Notes under the pieces: generated by a model | The model's input: the letters and a program-made list of their open reading frames with translations, nothing else | What the model was told of the DNA's origin: nothing | The model's database searches: none | Part shown: positions 29,495 through 36,717 of the stretch, piece after piece | How the letters are laid out: each line of letters begins with the position of its first letter | Position numbering within the stretch: position 1 is the first letter of the stretch | Translations under genes and position numbers: made by a program | NCBI GenBank assembly: GCA_035702985.1 | Contig: DASSZD010000136.1 | Span: 1-42,586 of the forward strand | DNA: 42,586 bases | Source of the DNA: JAKAXG01 sp035702985 | GTDB taxonomy: Bacteria; Actinomycetota; Acidimicrobiia; Acidimicrobiales; Palsa-688 | Reading direction: 5' to 3'

Positions 29495-29995
29495 GTGACC
29501 GCCGCCATCGCTCTGGCCGTCGTACTGGTCATCGCCGTAGCCGGCGCGTCCATGGCCCTCGAGAGCCAGCACACCGCCACCACCGGCGCCCCCCGCCCGG
29601 CCCGGCCCCGACCCGCCTCGCCTGGCCAGTCCCGCCGCCCCCGGGTGCGGGACCGGATGGGCCGCGCCAACCCCACCCCGACCGCCGACGTCCCCTCCCC
29701 GCCTCCGGCCCCGGCCGGCGAGAGCGAGGTCAAGGGGCCGGAGCTGCTGCGCACCGGCGCCCCGGCCGACGCCAAGGTGATCTCCGTCGTCGACGAGCGC
29801 ACCATCGGCCCGGTCACCCGGAGCCGGCTCACGCTCAAGGTGGAGCCCAAGGATGGATCTGCGTTCGAGGTGACCCTGCGGGTAGCCTTTCAGACGCCCC
29901 AAGCCCGGGCCAGGGTCAAGGTCGGCGGGACCGTTCCGGTCCGCTATGACCGCGACGACCACACCCGGGTCGTGGTCGACCTCCCGCAGGACTAG
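29495..29995 (+). CDS. Unknown single-span membrane protein in the suf operon
   Basis: A 166-residue protein of no family I can name. An N-terminal hydrophobic helix (ALAVVLVIAVAGASMAL, about 4-22) is followed by a Pro/Arg/Thr-rich linker (30-80) and a C-terminal beta-rich domain of about 75 residues (AKVISVVDERTIGPVTRSRL, then EVTLRVAFQ and VGGTVPVRYDRDDHTRVVVD). The last part resembles small OB-like or DUF3592-like modules. It starts 14 nt after sufB and ends 16 nt before sufD, so it is co-oriented inside a conserved operon where no such gene is usual. The GTG start has its own -10. A link to Fe-S assembly at the membrane is only inference. Confidence 0.6.
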   Translation: MTAAIALAVVLVIAVAGASMALESQHTATTGAPRPARPRPASPGQSRRPRVRDRMGRANPTPTADVPSPPPAPAGESEVKGPELLRTGAPADAKVISVVDERTIGPVTRSRLTLKVEPKDGSAFEVTLRVAFQTPQARARVKVGGTVPVRYDRDDHTRVVVDLPQD

Positions 29996-30011
29996 CCCCC
30001 CAGGAGTCCCC

Positions 30012-31292
30012 CTGCCCAGCTTCTCCCCCCAGACCGCCGCGGCCCTCGCCGGACCGCAGTTCCTCGCGACAGACCGACGGGCCGCCGCCGAGCGCTTCGC
30101 GGCCGCCGCGCTGCCCACCTCGACTCTCGAAGAGTGGCGTTACAGCCGCATCGACGCCCTCGACCCGGAGCGCTACCAGCCCCTGACCGCGCCGTCCACC
30201 CCCGAGCCGGACCGGGGCCAGCTGGGCCGGCTGCTGGCCGCCCTCGGCCCGGCCGTGACGGTGATCGAGACCACCGACGGGTGGGTGAGCGGGTCGTCCG
30301 GCTCGGACCCGGCGGTGACCGTCGGACGGGTGAGCGACCTCGACGACCGGCCGGCCGGTTTCGGCGACCTGGCCGGCGAGCCCGACGCCTTCGCCACCGC
30401 CAGCCGGGCGTTCGCTCCCGATCCGGTGGTGATCCGGGTGCAGCCCCACGCGGCCGCCGCCCCGGTCGTGGTGGTCCACTGGTGCGCGGCCGATGACGCC
30501 GCCCTTTTTCCCCGGATCCTCATCCAGGCCTCCGAGGACTCCGAGGTCTCGGTGCTCGAGGTGGTGGCGGGGCCGGGACGCAGCCTGGTCGCCCCGGTGA
30601 CCGAGATCGACGTGGCCCGGGCGGCCCGGGTCTCCTACCTCAACCTGCAGACCCTGGCCCCGGCGGCCTGGCAGATCGGCCTCCAGGCCAGCCGGGTGGG
30701 CGCCGACGCCTCCTTCACCTCGGCCGCCGTGGCCCTCGGCGGTGACTACGCCCGGTTGCGCACCGACTCCGCCCTGACCGGGCCTGGCGGCTCGACCCGG
30801 ATGCTGGCCCTCTACTTCGGCGCCGGGCAGCAGATGCACGACTTCCGGACCGTGCAGGACCACCGGGCCCCGAAGACCCACTCCGACCTGCTCTACAAGG
30901 GCGTGGTGGCCAATACGGCCCGCTCGGTGTACAGCGGCCTGATCCGGGTCGAGAAGGGGGCGAGGGGTACCAACGCCTTCCAGACCAACCGGAACCTGGT
31001 CCTGCACGAGGGGGCCCACGCCGACTCGGTCCCCAACCTGGAGATCGAGGACAACGACGTCCGCTGCAGCCACGCCTCGGCGGTGGGGCCGGTGTCGGAG
31101 GACCAGCGGTTCTACCTGGAGAGCCGGGGCGTGCCCCCGGAGGTGACCGACCGGCTGATCTCGCTGGGGTTCCTGCACGAGGTCGTCGAGCGCCTCCCGT
31201 TCCCGGCGCTGGCCCCGCTGGTCACCGAGGCGCTCCGCGCCAAGCTGAGGGCGGCCGAGGCGGCCGAAGCAGAACGTGAGGTGGATAGTTGA
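30012..31292 (+). CDS. sufD: Fe-S cluster assembly protein SufD, apparent CTG start
   Basis: SufD, about 426 residues, the partner of SufB. Typical segments: LPTSTLEEWRYSRID near the N-terminus, DYARLRTDSALTGPGGSTRM, GAGQQMHDFRTVQDHRAPKT, HSDLLYKGVVANTARSVYSG and TNRNLVLHEGAHADSVPNLE. The start is unusual. The only in-frame ATG (29946) lies 50 nt inside the upstream gene and has no ribosome binding site. AGGAG at 30002-30006 stands 5 nt before an in-frame CTG at 30012, which would give MPSFSPQTAAALAGPQFL, matching the normal N-terminal length. No GTG or TTG lies between them. Its stop overlaps the Rieske gene by 4 nt. Confidence 0.9.
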   Translation: MPSFSPQTAAALAGPQFLATDRRAAAERFAAAALPTSTLEEWRYSRIDALDPERYQPLTAPSTPEPDRGQLGRLLAALGPAVTVIETTDGWVSGSSGSDPAVTVGRVSDLDDRPAGFGDLAGEPDAFATASRAFAPDPVVIRVQPHAAAAPVVVVHWCAADDAALFPRILIQASEDSEVSVLEVVAGPGRSLVAPVTEIDVARAARVSYLNLQTLAPAAWQIGLQASRVGADASFTSAAVALGGDYARLRTDSALTGPGGSTRMLALYFGAGQQMHDFRTVQDHRAPKTHSDLLYKGVVANTARSVYSGLIRVEKGARGTNAFQTNRNLVLHEGAHADSVPNLEIEDNDVRCSHASAVGPVSEDQRFYLESRGVPPEVTDRLISLGFLHEVVERLPFPALAPLVTEALRAKLRAAEAAEAEREVDS

Positions 31293-31603
31293 GCGAGCTG
31301 GCCCGCATCCCGATGGAGTCCGTCCCCGACGGCAAGGCCACCCGGCTGCCCGGCGGCCCCGACGGGGTCTGCCTGGTCCGCCTGGGCGACCGGTTCTTCG
31401 CGGTGGCCGACCGGTGCACCCACGCCGACGTGCGGCTGTCCGAGGGCGAGGTGGACGACTTCGACTGCTCGATCGAGTGCTGGAAGCACGGCAGCACCTT
31501 CTCCCTGCTCGACGGCCACCCCCAGGCCCTCCCCGCCACCGTCCCGGTGGCGGTGTACCCGGTGACCGTGGACGGCACCGACGTGGTGGTGAGCGACGAG
31601 TGA
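31289..31603 (+). CDS. Rieske [2Fe-2S] ferredoxin subunit of the suf operon
   Basis: A 104-residue Rieske protein with both cluster-binding boxes: CTHAD (Cys-x-His) and CWKHGS (Cys-x-x-His), plus the usual GDRFFAVADRC lead-in. Actinobacterial suf operons commonly carry this gene between sufD and sufC. It may carry electrons for cluster assembly or be a cluster target. It starts at a TTG (31289) overlapping the sufD stop by 4 nt, and its stop overlaps the sufC start by 4 nt, so translation is coupled throughout. Confidence 0.93.
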   Translation: MSELARIPMESVPDGKATRLPGGPDGVCLVRLGDRFFAVADRCTHADVRLSEGEVDDFDCSIECWKHGSTFSLLDGHPQALPATVPVAVYPVTVDGTDVVVSDE

Positions 31604-32430
31604 GCTCCCGCCTGGTCATCGAGGGCCTGCGGGCCGAGGTCGCCGGACGGGAGATCCTCAAAGGCATCGACCTCGAGATCCGCTCGGGCGAGGTGCACGC
31701 GGTGATGGGCCCCAACGGGTCCGGCAAGAGCACCCTGTCCCACGTCCTGCTGGGCCGTCCCGGCTACACCGTCTCCGGCGGCCGCGTCACCCTGGACGGG
31801 CGGGACCTGCTCGGCCTGCCCACCTGGGAGCGGGCCCAGGCCGGCCTGTTCCTGGGGATGCAGTACCCGATCGAGGTCCCCGGGGTGAGCCTCAGCGCCG
31901 TCCTGGAGGAGTCCTACCGGGCCGGCGGGCGCGACACGGCCGCCGTCCCGGCCCTGGTGGGCGCCGAGGCGGAACGGGTCGGCCTCGACCCCCGCCTGCT
32001 CGACCGCCCGCTCAACGTGGACCTCTCCGGCGGGGAGCGCAAGCGCAACGAGACCGTCCAGCTGGCCGTGCTGCGACCGCGGTTCGCGGTGCTGGACGAG
32101 ATCGACTCCGGCCTGGACGTGGACGCCCTGCGGGCGGTGGCCCGCCGGGTGGAGGCGGCCACCGAGGAGTTCGACCTGGGCGTGCTGGCCATCACCCACT
32201 ACACCCGGCTGCTGGCCGAGCTGCGCCCGGACCGCACCCACGTGCTGTTCCGGGGGCGGATCGTGGCCAGCGGCGGCCCTGAGATGGCCGACGAACTGGA
32301 GCACAGCGGCTACGCCGCCTGGGTGCCCGCCGAGGAGCTGGCCGGCGAGTCCGAACCGGGCGCCGGGTCCGGGGAGGCCGGGGGCGGCCGGGGCGTCAGC
32401 GAGGATCCCTTCGCCGACCCCCTCGCCTGA
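31600..32430 (+). CDS. sufC: Fe-S assembly ATPase SufC
   Basis: A 276-residue ABC-type ATPase that drives the SufBC2D complex. Walker A GPNGSGKS is at 37-44, the signature LSGGERKRNE follows, then Walker B FAVLDEIDSGLD and the switch His in ITHYTR. These features, with LFLGMQYPIEVPGVS, are diagnostic of SufC rather than a transporter. The C-terminal 25 residues are a Gly/Glu-rich extension. The GTG at 31600 overlaps the Rieske TGA (GTGA). Confidence 0.95.
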   Translation: MSSRLVIEGLRAEVAGREILKGIDLEIRSGEVHAVMGPNGSGKSTLSHVLLGRPGYTVSGGRVTLDGRDLLGLPTWERAQAGLFLGMQYPIEVPGVSLSAVLEESYRAGGRDTAAVPALVGAEAERVGLDPRLLDRPLNVDLSGGERKRNETVQLAVLRPRFAVLDEIDSGLDVDALRAVARRVEAATEEFDLGVLAITHYTRLLAELRPDRTHVLFRGRIVASGGPEMADELEHSGYAAWVPAEELAGESEPGAGSGEAGGGRGVSEDPFADPLA

Positions 32431-32441
32431 GAGCCCGGCGC

Positions 32442-33914
32442 ATGAGCGGCTCGCCCGGGGCAGGGGCGTCCGCGCCGGGGACCGGCTCGCGCAACGCGCT
32501 GCTGGTCAGCGTGCTGTTCGGCCTGCTGGCCACCAACATCACGTTCACCATCTTCAACGTGGCGCTGGTCGACATCGCCCACAACCTGCACACCACCTCG
32601 TCGGTCCTCACCTGGGCCATCACCGGACCGCTCCTGGTGGTGGGGGTGTCGGCCCCGGTACTGGGCCGCACCGGTGACCTGCACGGGCACCGCCGGCTGT
32701 ACCTGGCCGGAGTGGCCGGCTCCCTGGTCTGCGCCGGGCTCACCGCCCTGTCCTGGAACGCCGGCTCGCTGATCGCCGCCCGGCTGTTCTCCGGCATCGG
32801 GGGTGCGGCCATCACCGCCTCGTCGTGGGCCCTGCTGTTCCGGGTGTTCGGGCCCCGGGAGCGCACCAAGGTCCTCGGCTGGTGGTCACTGGTGGGGGCG
32901 GGCGGCCCGGTCATCGGGGTGGCCATCGGCGGGCCGGTGGTCCAGGCGGTGGGGTGGCGGTGGATCTTCGTGGCCCAGGTGCCGCTGATCCTGGCCGCCC
33001 TGGTGGTCAACTGGCGGCGGCTGCCGGAAACCGAGCGTCGGCCCGGAGAGGCCCTCGACATCCCCGGGGCGGTCCTCCTGGCCGTGGGGGTGGGGGCGCT
33101 GCTGCTCGGCATCAACCGGAGCGGAGCCGGTTGGACCAGCCCCGTCGTGGTGGGCTCGCTGGGGGCGGCGGCGCTGGCGTTCCCGGCGTTCGCGCTGGTG
33201 GAGCGGCGGGCCTCCTCGCCGGTGTTCCCTCTCGAGTGGCTGAGCAGCCGCAGCTTCACCCTGCCCTGCGTGGCCGCCTTCGCCATCAACTTCGCCTACA
33301 TGGGCGGCTTCTTCCTGACCCCGCTGTTCCTGGAGCAGGGGCTGCACTACAGCATCGGGGCGGCCGGCTTCTTCCAGATCGCCCGGCCCCTGGTGTTCGC
33401 GGTGGCGGCCCCGGCCGCCGGCTACATGGCTGTGCGGACGGGGGAGCGGGCCGCCGCCGTCGCCGGCGGGTTGGTGCTGCTCGGGTCCATGCTGGCCTTC
33501 GCCGCCGTGGGTCCCGGGTCGTCGGCGCTTTTCATCGTGGCCGCCCTGGGGGCGTCGGGGCTGGCCAACGGCATCGCCGCGCCGTCGGTCTCGGCCATGG
33601 TGGCGGGGGCCGTCGACCCGTCCCGCATGGGTTCGGCCAGCGCAGCCATGCAGGTGGCCAGCCAGGTGGGGGTGGTGGCCGGCATCCAGATCATGGAGAC
33701 GGTGCAGTTCTCCCGCCAGCACTTCGTCGGGGTGGTGACCTCCTACCAGGAGGCCTACCTGGCGGGGGCGGTGGTGGCGGTGGTGGCGGTGGTGTCGGCC
33801 CTGCTCATCCGCTCCGCCGACCGGCGCCGCCCGGCCGGGCGGTGGCCGCGGCGGCGGTGGAGGCTGGACCGGGCCACCACCCTGGGGCCGGAAGCGGCCG
33901 TGGAACTGGGCTAG
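32442..33914 (+). CDS. MFS transporter, DHA2 (14-helix) type
   Basis: A 490-residue major facilitator with about 14 hydrophobic helices, as in EmrB/QacA drug:proton antiporters. Motif A-like GRTGDLHGHRRLYLAG follows helix 2, and the DHA2-type segment SRLFSGIGGAAITAS is recognisable as ARLFSGIGGAAITASS. The substrate is unknown; such pumps export drugs or metabolites. It begins 11 nt after sufC in the same direction and may be read through from the suf promoter, although no functional link is known. The C-terminal tail is Arg-rich. Confidence 0.9.
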   Translation: MSGSPGAGASAPGTGSRNALLVSVLFGLLATNITFTIFNVALVDIAHNLHTTSSVLTWAITGPLLVVGVSAPVLGRTGDLHGHRRLYLAGVAGSLVCAGLTALSWNAGSLIAARLFSGIGGAAITASSWALLFRVFGPRERTKVLGWWSLVGAGGPVIGVAIGGPVVQAVGWRWIFVAQVPLILAALVVNWRRLPETERRPGEALDIPGAVLLAVGVGALLLGINRSGAGWTSPVVVGSLGAAALAFPAFALVERRASSPVFPLEWLSSRSFTLPCVAAFAINFAYMGGFFLTPLFLEQGLHYSIGAAGFFQIARPLVFAVAAPAAGYMAVRTGERAAAVAGGLVLLGSMLAFAAVGPGSSALFIVAALGASGLANGIAAPSVSAMVAGAVDPSRMGSASAAMQVASQVGVVAGIQIMETVQFSRQHFVGVVTSYQEAYLAGAVVAVVAVVSALLIRSADRRRPAGRWPRRRWRLDRATTLGPEAAVELG

Positions 33915-33986
33915 CGGCGCCCTCCGTCCCGGTCCGGGAGGCGGGGCCGGCTGGGAGGCCGGGCCGCCCCCGTCGTATTACGACTC

Positions 33987-34015
33987 TGGACGGTACGGCT
34001 GCGTTTCTGTAATAT
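33987..34015 (+). promoter_or_regulatory. Desaturase promoter TGGACG-17-TAATAT
   Basis: This is the best-formed promoter in the window. TGGACG (33987-33992) and TAATAT (34010-34015) are spaced 17 bp apart, with TAATAT 7 nt before the ATG at 34023. It should give a leaderless message. Confidence 0.65.
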
Positions 34016-34022
34016 AAGGGCG

Positions 34023-35015
34023 ATGGCTCTGACCATGGTCCCGCCCGCCGGCGACCTGCCGGCAGTCCTGCCGACCGACCGGCTGTCGGAGTCCGGGCGG
34101 CCCCGTCCGGATCTGCGGGCCGGGCTGCGGCGCATACCGGACGGGCGCAACGCGGCGACCGTGGCCGGGGCGTGGATCCAGTCGTTCGGAGTGGTGGCCG
34201 CGGCGGCGGTGATCGATCGCTGGTGGGCCTACCTCGTGGCATTCTTCCTCATGGGCCGGGCCATGGCCCTGCTCAACATCCTCGGTCACGAGGCGGCCCA
34301 CCGGCTGCTGTTCAGCCGCAAGGCGGTCAACGACGTGGTCGGCCGGTGGCTGCTGGCCTACCCGGCGTTCACCCCCTTCGACGTCTACCGCCGCTCGCAC
34401 ATGGCCCACCACCGGGACGAGCTGGGTCCCGACGAGCCGGACCTGATGCTCTACAACGGCTATCCGATCACCCGGTCGTCCATGCGCCGCAAGCTGGTCC
34501 GCGACGCGGTGGGGATCTCGGGCTACAAGAACCTCAAGCCTCTCCTCGGTGCCCTGACCAAGCGGTCGTCGCGGGGGGTGGCCGGGCGTATCGTCGGGGC
34601 GCAAGTGGTCATCTGGGTGGCGCTGGGGGCGGCGACCGGGCGGTGGTGGCTGTACCCGCTGCTGTGGCTGGCCCCGTGGATGACCGTGTGGCGGGTGCTC
34701 AACCGGCTGCGGGCCATCGCCGAGCACGCCGGGATGGAGCGGTCCCCCGACCGCCGGCGCACCACCCACGTGGTGCGCCAGCGGCCGATGGCCCGGTTCT
34801 GGATCGTCCCGTACCACACCGGGTGGCACCTGGCCCACCACGTCGACATGGGCATACCGTGGCGGCGGCTGCCGGACCTGCACCGGGAGCTGGTGGCGTC
34901 CGGGTGGGTCACCCCCCGGATCGAGTACCCCAGCTACACGGCCCTGTGGCGGGCCCTGTGCTCCCGGCCGGAGCCGGTGCCGTCGGTAGCCGGAGCGGGC
35001 CCGGCGGTGGGCTGA
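34023..35015 (+). CDS. Membrane fatty acid desaturase
   Basis: A 330-residue di-iron desaturase or hydroxylase of the FA_desaturase family. Three histidine boxes are visible: HEAAH (89-93), HMAHH (126-130) and HLAHH (269-273), with an extra His in PYHTGWHL. Hydrophobic segments lie at about 55-90, 105-118 and 190-220. Such enzymes place double bonds in acyl chains of membrane lipids or in carotenoid-like substrates. The ATG at 34023 has a strong leaderless promoter. The stop codon lies in the first unit of a 21-bp tandem repeat. Confidence 0.9.
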   Translation: MALTMVPPAGDLPAVLPTDRLSESGRPRPDLRAGLRRIPDGRNAATVAGAWIQSFGVVAAAAVIDRWWAYLVAFFLMGRAMALLNILGHEAAHRLLFSRKAVNDVVGRWLLAYPAFTPFDVYRRSHMAHHRDELGPDEPDLMLYNGYPITRSSMRRKLVRDAVGISGYKNLKPLLGALTKRSSRGVAGRIVGAQVVIWVALGAATGRWWLYPLLWLAPWMTVWRVLNRLRAIAEHAGMERSPDRRRTTHVVRQRPMARFWIVPYHTGWHLAHHVDMGIPWRRLPDLHRELVASGWVTPRIEYPSYTALWRALCSRPEPVPSVAGAGPAVG

Positions 35016-35082
35016 CCCGGCTCGGCGGTGGGCTGACCCGGCTCGGCGGTGGGCTGACCCGGCTCGGCGGTGGGCTGATCCG
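35004..35082. repeat. 21-bp tandem repeat containing the desaturase stop codon
   Basis: Three identical 21-bp units (35004-35024, 35025-35045, 35046-35066) and a 16-bp partial copy follow head to tail, each starting GCGGTGGGCTGACC. The TGA of the desaturase gene (35013-35015) is part of unit 1. In that frame each unit reads A-V-G-stop-P-G-S. Confidence 0.93.
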
Positions 35083-35121
35083 TGCCGGCCGGCGGGCCCC
35101 CCTGGGGGGCGGGCGGACCGT

Positions 35122-35922
35122 TCAGCGGGCCTGCTGGCGTTGCAGCAGGTCGGCGAGCTCCCGGCGGTAGCCGGCGTAGGCGTCGCGGAGGCGGTCACCC
35201 GGCCAGCGGCGGGGCAGTAGCGACGGGGGCAGCACCGGGTCGTCGCGCAGGTGGCGGACGATGGCGGCGGCCACGGTGAACCGGCCGGGCGGTCCCGGGG
35301 CGGCCTTCAGGGCGGCCAGGAGGCGTTCGGAGGTGGCGGCCCAGCCCTCCAGGTCCCAGAGGCTGCGGGCCAGGTCAGCCGGCTCCCGGCCGTCGAGGTC
35401 GGGACGGCCGCTGAAGCGCCACACCCGGCCGCTCGGTCCGGCCGGCCAGGGTCTCACCAGATTGTCGGGACGGGCCCACACGCCGGGCCGCAGCTCGGCC
35501 AGTCGCAGCCGGGCCAGGTCGGACCCCAGGGCGGACCGCTCCGGGGCGCTGAGCCCGGGCCGGGCCACCGCCAGGTCCCAGGCCCCCCGCCAGGGCCGGG
35601 TGGCCGGTCTCAGGGCCCGGTCCTGGTCGGCCTGGCGTTGGAGCAGCCGCCTGCTCAGGCGGTACACCCCGTCGGCGGCCACCACGTCCCCGTCGGCGTT
35701 GAGCCGGGACAGGGCCACCCGGGCCGAGCCGTCGGAGATGCCGAACAGGTCGGCGACCCGGACCAGGGACCGGACCGGCAGCTCGGGCGGGTGGCTGCCG
35801 AGGAGGACCGACAGCAGCACCGACCGGGCGGTAAGCGGGGTGGTCGCCGGCCCGGGGTCGGTCGGGACAGGGCCCTCGGTCCCGGGGTCCGCCGTCCCGG
35901 GGTCCGCCGGGTGGGAGGTCAC
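35122..35922 (-). CDS. PaaX-family transcriptional regulator
   Basis: A 266-residue protein with PaaX layout. The N-terminal winged helix (TARSVLLSVLLGSHPPELPV, then LVRVADLFGISDGSARVALS and RLNADGDVV) is followed by the PaaX middle domain (WRGAWDLAVARPGLSAPERS, LGSDLARLRLAELRPGVWAR, PDNL) and a helical C-terminal part. PaaX repressors sense aryl-CoA thioesters in phenylacetate catabolism, but no paa genes are present here. A 15-bp duplication at its 5' end (35879-35908) encodes ADPGT twice. Its GTG overlaps the stop of the upstream cyclase gene by 4 nt (35919-35922), so the two are coupled. Confidence 0.85.
   Translation of the reverse strand: MTSHPADPGTADPGTEGPVPTDPGPATTPLTARSVLLSVLLGSHPPELPVRSLVRVADLFGISDGSARVALSRLNADGDVVAADGVYRLSRRLLQRQADQDRALRPATRPWRGAWDLAVARPGLSAPERSALGSDLARLRLAELRPGVWARPDNLVRPWPAGPSGRVWRFSGRPDLDGREPADLARSLWDLEGWAATSERLLAALKAAPGPPGRFTVAAAIVRHLRDDPVLPPSLLPRRWPGDRLRDAYAGYRRELADLLQRQQAR
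35879..35908. repeat. Two 15-bp tandem copies within the PaaX gene
   Basis: GTCCCGGGGTCCGCC is repeated exactly at 35879-35893 and 35894-35908. It encodes ADPGT-ADPGT in the disordered N-terminus and keeps the frame. Confidence 0.85.
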
Positions 35923-36590
35923 CGGGTGGGGGTGGTCACCTCGGCCGCGCCCGCCGACCGTCGCTGGCTCTCCTCCCAGGCGACTGCGCAGGCGGTGGAG
36001 CAGAACCGGTGGACGCTGTCGTCGGTGCCGAAACGGGTGTCCAGGCCCCGCTGCACCGGCAGGCGCAGCCCGCAGCACGGGTCCACAGTCATCTGGTCGC
36101 TGACGGCGATACCGAGAACGGCGGCCTCCACCGGGCGGTCCAGCCCGCTGACCAGGTAGGGCGTGAAGGGGCCGGCGGTCACCCACCGGGGAGCCTGGCT
36201 GGCCACCTCCCGGGTGCAGAGGATCTCCCCGGTCGAGGCGGCGTCGCACAGCCGGGACGCCACGTTGGCCGGCCGGCCGATGTAGTCGTCGCCCTCGAAC
36301 ATGATCACCGCCCCGGTGGCCAGACCGGCCCGGATGCCGAGCGGGATGGATTCAGGGGTGCGCTCGGCCAGTTCCACCGTCATGGCCACCACCGCGGCCG
36401 AGTCGGCCGAGCTGAGCATGGCGCCGTCACCGAGCCATTTGGTGACCCGCACCCCCCGGCGGGCGGCGATCTCCCGTACCCGGCCGCGGAAGGTCGTGAG
36501 CACCGCCACGGTGCGCTCGTCGCCGTAGTGCTCCGTGAACGCGGTGAACCCGCTGAGGTCCACGAACGCGAAACACCGCTCTACCCGCAT
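35919..36590 (-). CDS. Class III adenylate/guanylate cyclase with YHS tail
   Basis: A 223-residue soluble cyclase. The catalytic domain has metal-binding Asp residues in FVDLSGFTAFTE and KWLGDGAM, the purine-contact Lys in TKWLGDG, and the transition-state Asn/Arg in GRPANVASRLCDAAS. A full set suggests activity; Lys plus Asp favours ATP as substrate. Residues about 172-215 form a YHS-like cysteine module (VDPCCGLRLP, then FCSTACAVAWEE), probably metal-binding. The fusion suggests metal or redox control of cyclic nucleotide production. It is transcribed with, and overlaps, a PaaX regulator gene. ATG at 36590; no membrane segments. Confidence 0.85.
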   Translation of the reverse strand: MRVERCFAFVDLSGFTAFTEHYGDERTVAVLTTFRGRVREIAARRGVRVTKWLGDGAMLSSADSAAVVAMTVELAERTPESIPLGIRAGLATGAVIMFEGDDYIGRPANVASRLCDAASTGEILCTREVASQAPRWVTAGPFTPYLVSGLDRPVEAAVLGIAVSDQMTVDPCCGLRLPVQRGLDTRFGTDDSVHRFCSTACAVAWEESQRRSAGAAEVTTPTR

Positions 36591-36717
36591 GCCATCATCC
36601 CACCGGCCAGGGTAGCGGGTGCGGGCTGGCGGGCCGGCCGTTGTGTCGGCGCCCGGCACCAGCGCTGTCGGGGAGCGCCGCCCGCCCGTACGGGTGCGCG
36701 GCGGGGACGGCGGAGGC

